Shown: one piece after another, positions 36,203 to 48,508 of the stretch
Numbering within the stretch: position 1 is the first letter of the stretch
Layout: the number at the start of each line of letters is the position of its first letter
Assembly: GCA_026260175.1 (NCBI GenBank)
Contig: JAKCWW010000199.1
Location: forward strand, 68,711-132,710
Length of the DNA: 64,000 nt
DNA from: Reticulitermes lucifugus
Taxonomy: Eukaryota > Arthropoda > Insecta > Blattodea > Rhinotermitidae
Direction: 5' to 3'
The notes under the pieces: generated by a model
Seen by the model: only the letters and a program-made list of their open reading frames with translations
What the model was told of the DNA's origin: nothing
The model's database searches: none
Program-made: the position numbers and the translations under genes

Positions 36203-36440
36203 GACTAACTAAACTAACTAACTAACTAACCAACCAACTTCATGGATCAGAGTTACTCAGCTATGAAGTTTCCCCCCATGAACTGGCCTACACGGAAATA
36301 TAGTTCATTACTGAGTTCACATCAGCCCACAACGTATCTCTATTCTTAGCCAGACGAATCCAGTCCATGCACTCATCCTGTTTCTTTAATATTCATTGTA
36401 ATATTATCCTTCCATCTACTTCTAGGTATTCCAATTGTCC
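36203..36440 (-). mobile_element. LINE-A 3' end with TTAG-type tail
   Basis: The minus strand encodes PRSRWKDNITMNIKETG, then in another frame DECMDWIRLAKNRDTLWADV and NSVMN. The 3' UTR follows, ending at 36203-36240 in a (GTTA)n/(TTAG)n simple repeat (seen as ACTAACTAACTAAC on the plus strand). Such a simple-repeat tail marks the 3' terminus of a target-primed insertion. It suggests LINE-A carries a TTAG-type tail rather than poly(A). Confidence 0.8.
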
Positions 36441-36779
36441 TCCTTATTTTTCCCTGTATGAACAATAAGTAAAAGAACATCATTATCTACATTAACTATA
36501 AAGGCAGCAGGTGCCCCGAAACGTCGGTACACGCCAACAATACTGCACGGCTTTACATTCTAAGAAACAGCAATCTTCACAGTTAGGCTGACCGCCATAA
36601 GAACTTCAAACGTAAATGTTAGGCTACGTTTACAAACACTCATTGGAAAAAATATTCAGCAACTGTAAGTCCCATTTACAGAACTTATATTTATTTCTCT
36701 GAATGTATAAGACTGCAAACGGTGTGCTCCATAATTAAGTACACTGACTTTACCAAGGCGTTCTTTACTTCCAAAATAT
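36441..36779. other. No feature recognised
   Basis: AT-rich; overlapped by the end of a 101-codon minus-strand frame (36691-36996) with no recognisable domain. Confidence 0.4.
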
Positions 36780-37200
36780 CATAAAATTCACGGAACACGC
36801 GTAAATGAAATTTCATAGAAGCCAACAGAATAGTACAGCATTCCCTGCGACGATTTTCACTAAACTCACCACCGCTCAGTAGCTTTGTGTACCAAATTTT
36901 GTTCAAATCGCCCGTATGTAAAGTATGGATTTCACCGCACCGAGTTGCGCGATTGCTGAACAGCATTAAGTAGAAATATCTAGCAACGAACTTCACTCAC
37001 ATCGTCCAATAAATATGGAAGTTGCGAGCAGAAATTATTTACGTCCTTAAGTAATGTCTGACTTTCACTGCGCCGATTTTCACTAAACCCACGCTTGCTC
37101 AACAATTTTTTACAAGAAAATCTTATACCGAATTTCGTGACAAGCAGACAATTCAGTCGCAGACACTAGGGCACACAAGAACAGACGGACCGATGGACGT
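36780..37200. repeat. Two related copies of an unclassified repeat segment
   Basis: CTGCGACGATTTTCACTAAA (from about 36846) and CTGCGCCGATTTTCACTAAA (from about 37070) begin two related blocks, each followed by a CACC/CACG, GCTCA(G/A) segment and TACC(A/G)AATTT. The second ends in ACAGACGGACCGATGGACG, a GACG-rich segment of the kind seen in the ~500-bp repeat. They may be two fragments of one older element. Confidence 0.5.
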
Positions 37201-37924
37201 GTTCTACACTTAAGGCATTCCGTTATTACTTTGTACGGAAGCCCAAGTTATTGCACTCATGGTACTGTGTTCGTGTCTGTCCATGTGACCAACATACATA
37301 CGCCTTTCTTTAAACTACTGAACTGATCTCTATTAAATTCTAGAATTGAAGACTATGCCAAAATTTGCCGGAGAAAATTTAATCAATGTCCTTATCAATC
37401 CAACGAGCCTACATAAGCCTCGGGCTCAAACTAACTACATGGAGAAGAGTCCTTTAGAATCTGATAGGCTCCGCTGTTAAAGACATTAGTCCCCTTTTAT
37501 GGACGGCATTTTTTTTTTTGGATTACGAGTTATTCTCATTTTAGGAACTAGGAACAAGAAAGACGATTTAAAATTAGTGTACCCCTGCGTAAAACTAGCA
37601 TTTCCTATTGGAGAATATGGACAGTTGAAACATCAATTAAATTTCTCTCCTTATATATTTTCTTTTTCTTCCTTGGTACCGCAGCTTGATGTGACAATAA
37701 ACAGGCACATGCGTATTATTAAATTACAGACTTTGAGGGCCTGACAACATTTAAAGCGCGTACCTCATGTGTATGCAACAGGAATGGCAACCATTACGCG
37801 GCGAATATTTGTATTTGATTGTTTAGGGAATACGTAATTTAATGACGATATTTCATCTGCTGAGGCTATTTACTGTCTCGTTCGATTTGTTCAGCTTTAT
37901 ATGTCAGAAATCTACTGGCTGTGC
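37201..37924. other. No feature recognised
   Basis: An 81-codon frame (37499-37744) starts in a poly-T stretch and has no recognisable domain. Confidence 0.4.
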
Positions 37925-38010
37925 AGGAGAACAATTTCCTGTGATTTTCCTCAGATTCTACACACGAATTCCAAAATAGTGCCTTAAATACACGCCAACC
38001 ACACTTTCGT
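37925..38010 (+). mobile_element. SINE family III tail fragment (uncertain)
   Basis: GATTTTCCTCAGATTC, ACACGAATTCC and GTGCCTTAAATACACGCC resemble the family III tail (GGTTTTGCTCC, ACATGAATTTTGG, GTACCTTAAAATAGG). No head is visible. Confidence 0.35.
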
Positions 38011-40385
38011 TCTTATAAGTTTAGTAATAAAGGCGGAGTATATGAGCTATTGTATAAATGAAGGTGTAGTGAGGGAAAGTGTCTTTACTGGCCAATTGAT
38101 AAGAGCAGGAAGATAATGACAGTAAAGAACTTTCCCAGTCCAGTTCGACGTGTTACGAAACACATAAGCATTAAACGTGCCAATAAGTAGTATTACAAGA
38201 TCGTGCGGGCCTGAGTCAGAGGCACTGACAGATATTTACTTGGTTGTTTAATTTTATTCCTTTTCCTCTGACGGGTATTTAAGAGACACGCCAGTTCACT
38301 GGAAAAAATTTTTTTTGAAATACTCTTACGTCCATTTAGGTCAAACATTGTAAGCATATTTTGTTACCGAACACAGTAATTGACAGAAAATCTTCGAAAT
38401 CCAATTATTATATTAACAGGTACAATGAACACGTTGCTTTACGAGAAAATACTTCATCTTCAATATCCCTAAGCTCTAGAACGGCAGTTGAGTTGAACAG
38501 GTCCGGTTTCATGTATTGGTACATTCAACTATGGTCCTTGAAATGCATTACTGTCGACCTCCGTCACAGACAGATCGGGGATCATCAGCGACACATCTGG
38601 TCCATACGCGTATATCTACGTCACGCACTGCACCTCAAGTTAAAAGTTATTACATAATAAAACGACTCGTAATTACTTTGACCCCCACACTCTGGATCTC
38701 CAGGACCCAATTACAAAATGCGATGTGTGTTCTTATTTCCAACAAGAAGTGACGTTTTAGTGAGACAGATGTAACACCCTTCAAACCTTCATGACAGGTG
38801 TGTTATTGCCTTCTTACCATTTAAATACAAGAATTATTCCGTTTCAGTTTCCAAACAACGTTCTCCCCTGCCGATACATTCCTCACCTGCTAACACTGAA
38901 AGAAATAACTGGCACAGATATCAAAATTATCAGTAACATGAAGTGAAAATATTGTCAAGAAATGAAAGACCACGACAATAAATAAAAGATTATCGAAATT
39001 ACTATCGAAGCTTCAATCGGCCTGCAGACCACGCAATTGTGAAGAGGAGTTAGAGGTCTAAACACAACACACAAGGCTGCACCTGTTTAACAGTTACCTT
39101 AGGGCACAAGGCTATTTACGGCCAACATGTCGAGAACAGCACATTCTCAATTTGTGACTGTATCCAGTTGTCCGATGCGATATAAAGAATGTTATCAGTT
39201 TCTTCATTTGCAACAAGAAGCCTTTTTTTCTGAAAAGATGGAACAGGACACATTTATCAGCACTAGATTTTGCCATGGTGAACATTTTGTTAAGCATACG
39301 TGCGTCTTTCGCGCGTCCTGCCTGCCTCTGTTTAGATAACTGTAAATAATGATAGAAGTCACCAATTCAGAGTTGTGCCAGATGACAGAAGATACAGTAA
39401 CTACGCTGTAATGTTGCCAGGGTTGCATGGGAGTCTATACAGACTGTAATGAAGTGGAAAACTGACAAAGTACAATTTTCATCCCATTATAATCAAAAAT
39501 ATAAATATATCATAAATTACAGCAACGTATATCACCAGAGAATCTGAACACTCAGAACCTATAAATCCATAGGCCCTATCACATACCTAGCACCAACGGT
39601 TTGTCGACGTCAGAAAAGCTAAACACAGAACCCTCGTGCCCAATTTTTGGTGTTTGAAAACAACAGAAGGCTACACATTTCAGGATTCTGTATGATTCTA
39701 CTGTCACCTCCAACATGAAATTTCGCCGTTGCAATATTAGTAATGTTGGTGGCATGGAAATGAAAGTGTACAGATGTGGGATCGTTTTAACAGCATGAAA
39801 TGTCCATGATATTTAATTCAGATACAATAATTACTTAAAACTCTATTGCTTTCCGACTCTTACACTGACAAAATGACAGCAAAATACTTTAAAAACAAGT
39901 AAAATAAGTAAGTAGACTAGAAAGGAGTTTCTTACAAAACCATCACAGACCTCAGCTCTGCAAAATGGGAAATGCAACGATGTTTGTCAAATTGTGAGTA
40001 AAATGTCCAGCTAAATGTTCCCCCACGCCCTTTGCTTTAAGAGGAAATATGAAGAGTTGGTTCCTTATCTACTCCCGACAAATAATTTTTATTGCCTTCT
40101 TAACCGACAGGCTGTAACAATTGATTTAGAGCATCCATTTCCACGTTGCCGTGTTATGAATACATATCGTACTGCAGGAAGGATCACAGGCACTTTATGG
40201 CCTTAATCCAGTCTGGTCAAAATACTGCCGTAATGACTCGCCCGTTATAGCTATACGTGTAAACAGCTTTCAAATATCAGAATGGAATATAAATAATACT
40301 GGCCTACACTTTTATTTTCAGAATATCAGTAAACGAGATTACAGCTTCTTAAAACGCCACAAGCTTTTATTACAGTCAACACACG
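38011..40385. other. No gene recognised
   Basis: Overlapping plus-strand frames at 38361-38657 and 38516-38752, and frames on both strands near 39112-39428, show no domain. No repeat match was seen. Confidence 0.4.
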
Positions 40386-40600
40386 TAGTGAGCGACTAAG
40401 TGGTAGGGCTTTAAGTTAGACTATAACGATGCTAGCTTATCATCGCGGAGGCCCGGGTTCACCTCCAGAATAATTTATGTAGACTTTATGGTGATGACTG
40501 TGGCTCTGAGACACTTTTATCTCCCCGCACCTCAATTTATTCCTGCAAGTAATCATTCCGCCAATGCTTCATATTCATCTATAATGAGGGGATATTGCAA
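40386..40600 (+). mobile_element. tRNA-derived SINE (family IV-like), degraded
   Basis: An A-box-like GCGACTAAGTGGTAGGGC lies at about 40391-40408. The segment CATCGCGGAGGCCCGGGTTC then leads into a B-box-like GGGTTCACCTCC. It parallels CTCACCGCGGAGGCTCGGGT at 52251-52270. The body beyond (CTCTGAGACACTTTTATCTC) was not matched elsewhere. Confidence 0.6.
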
Positions 40601-42527
40601 TAGAACTTTTAGTTATAGCAACAAGAATCCCAGCCTCACCCCACTGCTATAAACAAAGCAAGAAAAAGGAGTGTTATGTTTAAAAACAGGGATAAAACAT
40701 TAGTTTTACTTAGGGGCGCAGAAGAATAAAGTGAGATAATTTTTTAAGGATTACTTTGAAACAATATTGTAGGCTATAGCTATAAAATATTTGCACTGAC
40801 TGGCTCAGCAGAGGGTGCAGAGGGTCTAGCTGTGAAGAGTGTAATGAACATTCGGCTTCCACAAAACGCGGAAAATTTATTTTCCTGCTAAGCGACTATC
40901 AGCTTCTCAAGGACTCTGAAACATGAATTTCGACCTCCTATATGATCTCTTGCCAACTAAAGATGGTATATTTTTTTCACCCGTAAGCGCTGTACGTCTC
41001 GCTCAGTTCATCTAACCTGCAACCACTGAGTTGGCCATTCAAATTGTTAAGCTACTTGTGACCGTGAGTACTTAGATAATAGCCTATAATCACACACACA
41101 TATTTAGGGCTACTTAACTTCTGGACTTTATCAATTGACTAACATCTCAACGTTTCGGTAACTGGATCTGCATGCGCCCACAGGTAAACCGATATAGCCA
41201 CACAGTTACTAACCTCAAGACCAATAAATTAAAATACTTCTTTTTGTTTGACCTAACTGAGGTTCCTCTCATCCTTACACCTAAAAGCGCAAAAAATATG
41301 ATTTCCGAAATACTGCGTTCACTTTCTTTTTTTGGAAAACTAGACGGTGGATAAAAGCCAGAAACCAAGAAATCCTAAATGTACTACACAACCATCAAAA
41401 TCCTTTAAGAATATGTCGACGACTAAACTTATATTCATTGTGGCACACGTGACGGAGACCAAGCACTTCAAAGTGCTACCTTAAAAAAATTTCACACTAT
41501 TCTCCCCCGGATTTGAGACAAACAATCTGAAGTCACCTTCAATTTCCTCAAACTCCTTGAAGAAGGAAACTACCTGAGAGATTGTTTCTAGTGTTTCCTC
41601 ATGATTTCTCGCGTAGTCAGCTCGCATGTATCCGTTACTCTGCATTATCCGAACACTAACACCATTCCTTGAAAGCGAGCAGGAACAAGACGATTATGTA
41701 GTAGGGAGTTACCACGCTTGAAGCCCGGCCAGTTACAAGATAGTCTTGAACGGTTCTGGTAATTTTTACAAGTTTCCCTATGCAAATTTAGGATAGTGCT
41801 CTCACATAAACCATGGTTGGACTTTTAATATCAGTACCTTCTCGGCGTTCATAAGTTGTTATTTAAAGTTATGGTATAGGCCGTCATCGTTGCAAGTGAA
41901 AATACTGTCATTACATAAACTAAAATTTAAAAACTGTGTCAAAATGTTGTTGGCATTTAACAAACCTTACAGTTAGCGTTTCAATACCGTTCAGTCCAAA
42001 ACTTGAGCCTTTAATTGAAGGCGAAAGTTAAGAGTTGGCACTCTGACGTATGGAGAATTGAAATATTCTTAACATTGGCATTAGAGGTGAGAAGTCAGAT
42101 TCCCGCTGAGACGCTCTACCCGGCAGAAAGCTCGCTCTGGGTAGGATGCTGATCTGGACGTGGTGGCGAAGAGGAAAACTTAAACAGCACAGCCTCCTGA
42201 CAGAATTCTCCTTTGGTTCTGCTGCAGTATTTACAGCCCAGTTCCTCCTGCATGAGTACAAGGCAGTGTGGGTGCTTGTAAATCCCCGCGCAGAGTATCC
42301 AGGGTCGGTCGGTGGTCACCTGCTGTACTGACCACTTCATTAGCACCATGCTGCTTCTGGTCCCAGCACCAGGACCCCCAACCACGCCTCCTTTATGAAT
42401 ATTGATGTGTGTGTATTAAGCTAGACAGGTAATGTGACCCAAGCGGTCATGCTTTATTCCATCTCCTCTCTGTTAATACGAGTACTAACCAACTTCCTCT
42501 ATCTCACTTTGTCGTTTAAATTCTCAC
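40601..42527. other. No gene recognised
   Basis: Frames on both strands at 41147-41368 and 42028-42385 lack recognisable domains. TCTGGACGTGGTGGCGAAGA near 42153-42172 is shared with 52093-52112 and may be a SINE V trace. Confidence 0.4.
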
Positions 42528-42528
42528 A

Positions 42529-42558
42529 CTCTCTCTCTCTCTCTCTCTCTCTCTCTTG
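42529..42558 (+). repeat. (CT)15 microsatellite
   Basis: Fifteen uninterrupted CT units are visible directly. Confidence 0.98.
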
Positions 42559-43069
42559 CTGGTAGTTCCATTACAGTGGCTTCTGTGTATATGCATAGGA
42601 GATAACCAGACTGATTTACATACTGTTGATGTATGCTGATGCATTGCAACAAGGCGAACTAACAGGGGCACAAGCAACTAGCACCAGCAGTATTCGAATT
42701 CCAAACACCCTGCGCTTCGAAGTACGATATTTCATGACTTTAAAACCGTCGCCCCTCGTATATGGATAGAAGGGGAGGGACGAGTTGGCAGGGGTTGTTT
42801 TAACAACAGTGGCTTTTCCAATCATTTCAATAAATTTTCGAAGGATATTCCATTTAGAAAATTACAAACTGTAATCTTTACGGTTCAGTAGCGTTTACGC
42901 ATGATGTTGGTCTGTTTTATAACTCGGAGCGTGTCGTGCTGTGGAGCATGCAATTTTGATTCAAGGAAAACAACAATTCTCGTGTTTACACATCGACTGC
43001 TCTTACGCGTAGCAATTTCCTTTAATTTTCTTTTATATTTCATGTAGAACCATCTTTCAATATTTGTCA

Positions 43070-43400
43070 ATCTATTTGGATAATTTTATAAATTTCAGCT
43101 AATATTCCGCATGAGGCACAGAGACAAGTGTCTTCTGAGAGGCTAACAGTCTCTAGTCGTTCAGTTAGTTCCGAAATTCCCCTCCTTTTATGGATCCCAG
43201 AGCTTCTTTGACATCCTTTCACGTGATCCAAATATTGGACCTTATCCACAGCCAAATAAATATAGTCCAAATCCATAATGTCCGTTTCTTAAGATATGGT
43301 TTAATACTGTCCATTTATCTATGTCTCGGTTTTGCAAGTCGTGTCTTGTCTTCACCATTTATTCTTGCATCTTATTCTTCCTTGTGTAACGTATGCAGTT
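43070..43400 (-). mobile_element. LINE-A C-terminal fragment, decayed
   Basis: The minus-strand frame ending at 43067 reads DLDYIYLAVDKVQYLDHVKG and GIHKRRGISELT. I align it with [20 protein letters not shown] and [11 protein letters not shown]. The plus strand shows the antisense block GAAATTCCCCTCCTTTTATG seen in other copies. Alignment is by eye; identity is low. Confidence 0.5.
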
Positions 43401-44859
43401 GAAAAATCTTCGCCATCCCGTGAAAGCACAAGAAGGTTATCTTGTTTCAAATACTGGTTTCTAACTTGCATGTGTGAAGGGCAAATTTGTTATTTTAAGC
43501 AGTATAAGTTACATGGAACGCGTTTTGCCATCTTTATAGGTGTATTATAAGCCTGAACTAAACAGGGTTACTTCAACAACGGGCAACATAAGGGACCATG
43601 GAAGTAAAGAAAATAAGTCATATTAGTTGGGCCTAAATGTCCTTCAAATGTTCTGAGTTGCAGTTCGTTTAACGCAGCAAAGTCACCTTAGATTTGAGTC
43701 CCTTTATGCTTGCGAAGAGGGAAGAAATTATTAATACTGGGTAGACATAAGCATAGGCGGTTTTTATTTTTATAGAACAGCCAAGACCAGTTTCATCATA
43801 TTTTTCGAAACACCGACCGTAGTTTCCAGATCGCAAAACTATCAGAATCAGCAAACAATTAGGTGTTAAACTAATAAATAAGATTGTCCGTCGTTACAGG
43901 GTTGTAATAACGATGATAGAACTCCTACCTTAGGGTGAGTACACAGTCTGCGTCACCCGCGACGAGCTGGACCACATCTCGTGCCCTATTGTGGGTCAAC
44001 ACACCTAGTGACAAGATATGTTTTAGTTAAGTGACAGAACTAGACACAGAAATAAGAAAATAAATTAACAATAATCATTGCAGAACTTGTAAGAAGAGCA
44101 GGAGATCCACACTCAATTACAACTTGTTCAATATTTTCTACGCTGTACAGAAAATAAGTGGCTCAACTTTCAAGACTGAAAAAATTGAGGAATGAATGCG
44201 AAAGAAGGATAGGAAAAAGGGCGGAAAGAATGTATAGCATATTATTTTGTAATCTCTTTCGGAGACAAGTGTATGCAGATGAGGAAACGGGATAGCAAGA
44301 GGTGTTTGATGGGTTATCGTTCATACTAAGTGAAAAGAGGGAAAGCAAATAACCAGAAACTTCAAGACTTTTTTATCTAACTTATTTCAGTGAGAGTTTT
44401 ACGTAAATCAGAGAAAGGGATACCAAAAAATATTTAATATGAAGTGAAACGCAACCGAACTAATGTAAATACACGATTAAAGTGTCAGTCAGAGGTTCTG
44501 GGTTTCAGCAATCACGGAAAAGTGGCCAGGGCACGGTTATTTCCGATCTGCATACATTTGCCGCGTGGTATCAGAATATTTCGTCTTTATACCCTGTAGT
44601 TTCTGTTTGTTTTATGGGTCTGTCTAGTGCACACCTCCACGTCTCCGCTCATTGTTTCTTTTGTTATAGCGCATTTCATTATCATAAAGCAGTATAGTCA
44701 CGTTCTATGACATAGAAATTCTGTGGTGTCTTCTTTGACTCTATAATGTCTCTTAAGCTAGCTGCTGAACTGCCTCGCAAGATGTAGTCTTTCTGCTGCT
44801 TAGGAAACTTTCAGCCCCGTTATGAGACGTGAAGATTCATTACTATTCGCTGGATCCTA
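43401..44859. other. No feature recognised
   Basis: Short frames only (43332-43550, 43669-43854, 44163-44348, 44482-44697), none recognisable. Confidence 0.45.
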
Positions 44860-44985
44860 CTTTCAGACAGGTGAATACAATCCAAACCTCCACACTGTAT
44901 TTCGATAAGATCCATTTCAATATTATCCTCTCATTTAAGTCCCTCAAGTGATCTCTTGTTGCGACTAGAATTTTACATGCGGAGA
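44860..44985 (-). mobile_element. LINE-A C-terminal fragment within a 129-codon frame
   Basis: The C-terminal third of the minus-strand frame 44843-45232 reads CKILVATRDHLRDLNERIIL, then KWILSKYSVEVWI. This aligns with YRILVGKPEGKRPLGRPRRRWEDNIKMDLKEIG..DWI. The upstream two thirds of the frame do not match the family and I cannot identify them. So the frame length is partly accidental. Confidence 0.55.
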
Positions 44986-45723
44986 AAGAGGCACCCAGGG
45001 TTACGATGTTGCCAGTTCTTTGATTGAATCCGACATTCCAAAAACAGGTACCACACGTACCAAGAATGTGTTCCTGTGAGTTACCAATAAAGTGCACAGA
45101 CCCAGTGTTAACCGTCTCTATCATGCAGTACTTGCACATCACAGAACAAAAGTCTGCAGCCTGTCTGTGTGAGATGTAACGTTCGAGTTCTTTTACTTCC
45201 ATTAAAAATCTGTTGAACTTCATAAGCACCAATCATCTGAAACCCTCAATATTCACCCTCGTCATGAGTAGCGTGAGAAAATATCGAAGAATGACGCTGA
45301 CTGGTTCAACGCTCGCCATATGATGACCATTGCCATCGCACAAGTACATCACCCAAATTGTTGCTTAAAATGAAGACTGTAACACCTTCCGGCATTGAAG
45401 ACAAGAAAAGCGCTCCCTGGCAATGCGCTGTAAACGCACCAGGCGGCTTATTAAATAGAAGTGGAACTTTCTGTACACAGTATATCAGCCACCTAAAATT
45501 ATTAAAACACGCTTCGAGGAAAATGGAAGAGTGGTGCCAAACGATGCCTTCTCGTCACTTACAGACACATAAAAACCAAAATTCTGTACTCTGTTAGTAA
45601 ACGTCGGCTCAGCTCCATGGAAAATAACTTTTGGAACTTCACTCCTTATGTGTCTGTGTTGTGCTCTTGCTTCCTCATTCAAAACCCGAAGAGTTGTAGT
45701 AACAATAATAAATTGTCAAACAC
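44986..45723. other. No gene recognised
   Basis: Holds the unidentified start of the frame 44843-45232 and frames at 45358-45597 (plus) and 45485-45682 (minus), without recognisable domains. Confidence 0.35.
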
Positions 45724-45955
45724 ACCTAATTAACTAAATAACTAGTTAACTAACTCTATGCAGCAGAGTCCTTCCTGAGAAGTTACTGGTCCTCACTAGT
45801 CAAGAAATTCCCCGCATTTTTTGGAACCCGAAAGTTCATCACCGCATTCACAAGAGCCCGCCATCTGTCCGTATCCTAAGCCAGACCAATCCAGTTCATG
45901 CCCCTCCATCCCACTTCTTGAGGATCCATTTTAATATTATCCTCCAATCTACTAA
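45724..45955 (-). mobile_element. LINE-A C-terminus and 3' UTR, best preserved copy
   Basis: The minus strand translates as [24 protein letters not shown], a stop, [20 protein letters not shown] and [10 protein letters not shown], then a stop. This is the C-terminus typical of insect endonuclease-reverse transcriptase LINEs. The UTR continues through CTTCTCAGGAAGGACTCTGC into GTTAGTTAACTAGTTA near 45724, again a TTAG/TAAC-type tail. The upstream reverse transcriptase and endonuclease are absent, as expected for 5' truncation. One in-frame stop shows it is inactive. I used it as the reference for the other copies. Confidence 0.9.
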
Positions 45956-45965
45956 TCAAAAGCAA

Positions 45966-46042
45966 TTATATATATTATACAATATTATTATATCACGTTT
46001 TCAGCTGAAAACTTGATATAATATTATATAAAATATATATGT
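45966..46042. repeat. AT-rich palindrome centred on CAGCTG
   Basis: The centre is between 46004 and 46005 in GTTTTCAGCTGAAAAC. The right arm continues TTGATATAATATTATATA and the left arm is its near complement. Arms extend about 36 bases each with a few mismatches. It lies next to the 5' junction of the LINE fragment that ends at about 45955. It could form a cruciform or a hairpin. Confidence 0.8.
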
Positions 46043-46589
46043 TTGTCTTTGACGGTTGATTATTGGTTAATTACTGTTACATCAAATTCTCGTGCTTTTA
46101 ATTTCTTCCTTGATTCAGTACTTTCTTTTCTCCCTAACATTACACATGCTTCCCTTTCCTGTTCACAGTCCCGCACTCGTCCGTCCTTGTGCCATAAGAT
46201 GTGGGCACCTGCCTGCAGACTGTCATGACGAAGTGTCGCTGTCACCACGAGTGTGTGACTGTACCACTGTAATGTGTTATTACCGGCGTGCTTACACGTC
46301 ACGATCCGACTTCTCGAATTAAATCGAACAGTCCTGCCTCCCCCGTCTAGCATCTCGTCCACAGACCCTATTACTTATGTTGTTAACCTGTCTATTCCAC
46401 AACTGTGGTTCTGCAGAACGCTTAATATCAACGAAAACTATTCACTATTGTTTAACCGGTATTTTGTCAGAAACCTGAAAAACAATAAAATGAATAAAGC
46501 GAAGTATCGTTTCTATAACCGACGTCCGCCCTATATGAAGATTCATAGCTGGCGGTAGAGAATTATCCATACGTTGTCTTTAAAGCTGT
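46043..46589. other. No gene recognised
   Basis: Overlapping frames on both strands (46060-46362 minus, 46092-46322 and 46274-46558 plus) give no recognisable domain. Confidence 0.35.
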
Positions 46590-46830
46590 GATGTAATTAA
46601 TTCCATGCCGCAGAGTCCTCCTGGAGGTCATCAGCCGCCAGTCGGTCAAAACGTCCCCTGCCTTTTATGAAAATCTTGTTCACAATAGCGCAGTACTCTA
46701 CCCTATTCTAAGCCAGATTAATTCAGTTCACATCCTCACGCCCTGTTTGTTTAAGACCCATTCCCCATTATTTTCCCTCTTATGTCTAAGTGTCCCAGGT
46801 AGCTTTATATCTTTAGGATTTGCGATTAAA
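46590..46830 (-). mobile_element. LINE-A C-terminal and 3' UTR fragment
   Basis: The plus strand shows antisense CCGCAGAGTCCTCCTGGAGG (3' UTR), CGTCCCCTGCCTTTTATGAA and TTCTAAGCCAGATTAATTC. The minus strand encodes LRHKRENNG, NKQGVRM and TELIWLRIG, relics of GRPRRRWEDN, KEIG and DWI.LAQDR. It lies in the same orientation as the copy at 45724-45955, about 630 bases away. Stops are frequent. Confidence 0.7.
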
Positions 46831-47949
46831 ATTTAGCACTAATATTTCATCTCTTCCATAGGTGTTTCAAATTCCGTCCGTTTCATCCTCCTTCACTTGA
46901 TCACACTAATGTTATCTGACAGAGTACATTACACATTACGAAGCTACTAATTATAAAATTTTTCATATTTTCTCTGACTTCCTTTATCTAAGTCCAACAA
47001 TGATTCTGTGACAGGTACGAAACCATTAGATGAATGGAAATTTGGCATGAAGAATGCATGACCGCTTTTATTTTAGTATAATGTAACCGAGATTTTACTC
47101 AATCCCACATACGTATCTTCATCGATACTTCAGTAATAACACAATATGAATCGTCCAGCATTAAAACATTGGTGGCAACATTGTGTTTCGACAGTTATTC
47201 GGAACTTTAAACATTATGCAAGGGAAAATCTCCTGACGTTCAGCGACAAACGTGGTCATAAGTTACAGCGGTGTTGCCAGCACATTTGCTCCGAAATAGT
47301 AACACTGAACAGAATATCTTATGGAGAGAAAGAGACAAAGTATCTGTATCCCAATCCTTCGATTTAATGTATACGTACACAACAGATTAATCAGGCACAC
47401 CATGATTCTATATTCATTCTTAACCCACAGACAACGCTGAATTTGCGTCACAGTGACGTCGCTACTTTCCTAGTGTTACGTGTCACCTTTCTTTCCCAGT
47501 CCTTCACTATTCACGAAGTCTTTGTTTTTGCTGTCGCGCATGCTCTACGTTTTTGTCACTATACATTTTTTTACTGTACATTATTTACAGGTGTAGTGTA
47601 CATTTACCGGAGGAATATAAACACCACCACTTGAAGAAGTTCCTCAACAGTCAGTTTCGTGCGTGGCTGCGTCTTCTTGAACACACTGTAGTTCTGGCCT
47701 GCCTTATTACAATTTATTTACTAACAAGAGAACAACAATCCCCATCAGCACCACTTTTAACACTTCATATTCACAGGCCAGCATTGAAGAAGATTATGCG
47801 TCTTCCATGTCGTTGTAGTTAAACACAAGATTTCCGAAGCTGTGGTTTGCGGCGCCCACTGATTTACTTATACCGGTTTTCAAATTCAAATTGTTATTAG
47901 CGACACATGTATCCACAAAAGCACGCACGTACATACACATAAATATCCA
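46831..47949. other. No feature recognised
   Basis: Frames at 47146-47367, 47443-47634 and 47553-47822 lack recognisable domains. Confidence 0.4.
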
Positions 47950-48035
47950 TTCATTCTGTAGTCTGTCTTACGACAGCTCCATAGCCTCTTCCAAAGCGAG
48001 TTCTCCACAGAGTGCGCTCTAGTGCTTCATATATA
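47950..48035 (-). mobile_element. LINE-B 3' end, short fragment
   Basis: The minus strand encodes EALERTLWRTRFGRGYGAVV and RQTTE, then a stop (complement at 47951-47953). From memory, this is the C-terminus of another insect LINE-type frame ending LWRTRFGRG.GPVVRQTTE. It matches the longer copy at 62015-62185. The frame is open over this short length. Confidence 0.75.
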
Positions 48036-48508
48036 CATACATATAAAAAAGCAGAATTAGAAAATTAATATTTTGGAACTAGACACATTTCGTTTCTTCC
48101 TCGCGATGAAATATTGGCTATTAGTACTGTTCGTTGCGTCTGCTTGAGTGGTAAGGGAGAAGCTACGGAGATTTGGGGTCGGTGCCAGGTGGCTGCACTT
48201 TCAGGAATGAAAGTGGTGAGTCGTGTTACGAACTCCACATACTTAGAAAACGGACAGTCAATTAAAATACAAATGATTTTACACACATTCGTAAAAAAGC
48301 TTTAATTTAATTGTTTAATTTGTGTATTCGTGATATTTATTTAGTTTTAGCACCACACAAAGGCATTAATCTCTAAAAAAACATTCATACGTGCCATTAC
48401 AAAGTGTAGATTAGGACTTACTCTATAAAATAACAGAGAAACAAGAGAGGCAATGTACGTATAAATGTCACACTAAGGCGCGTACACGTAACCATTGTTG
48501 CTTTGGAA
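48036..48508. other. No feature recognised
   Basis: Short frames on both strands at 48065-48305 only. Confidence 0.45.

Noticed and set aside
44843-45232. 129-codon minus-strand frame as a host gene
   Set aside because: Its C-terminal third is a decayed LINE segment and the remainder has no recognisable domain.
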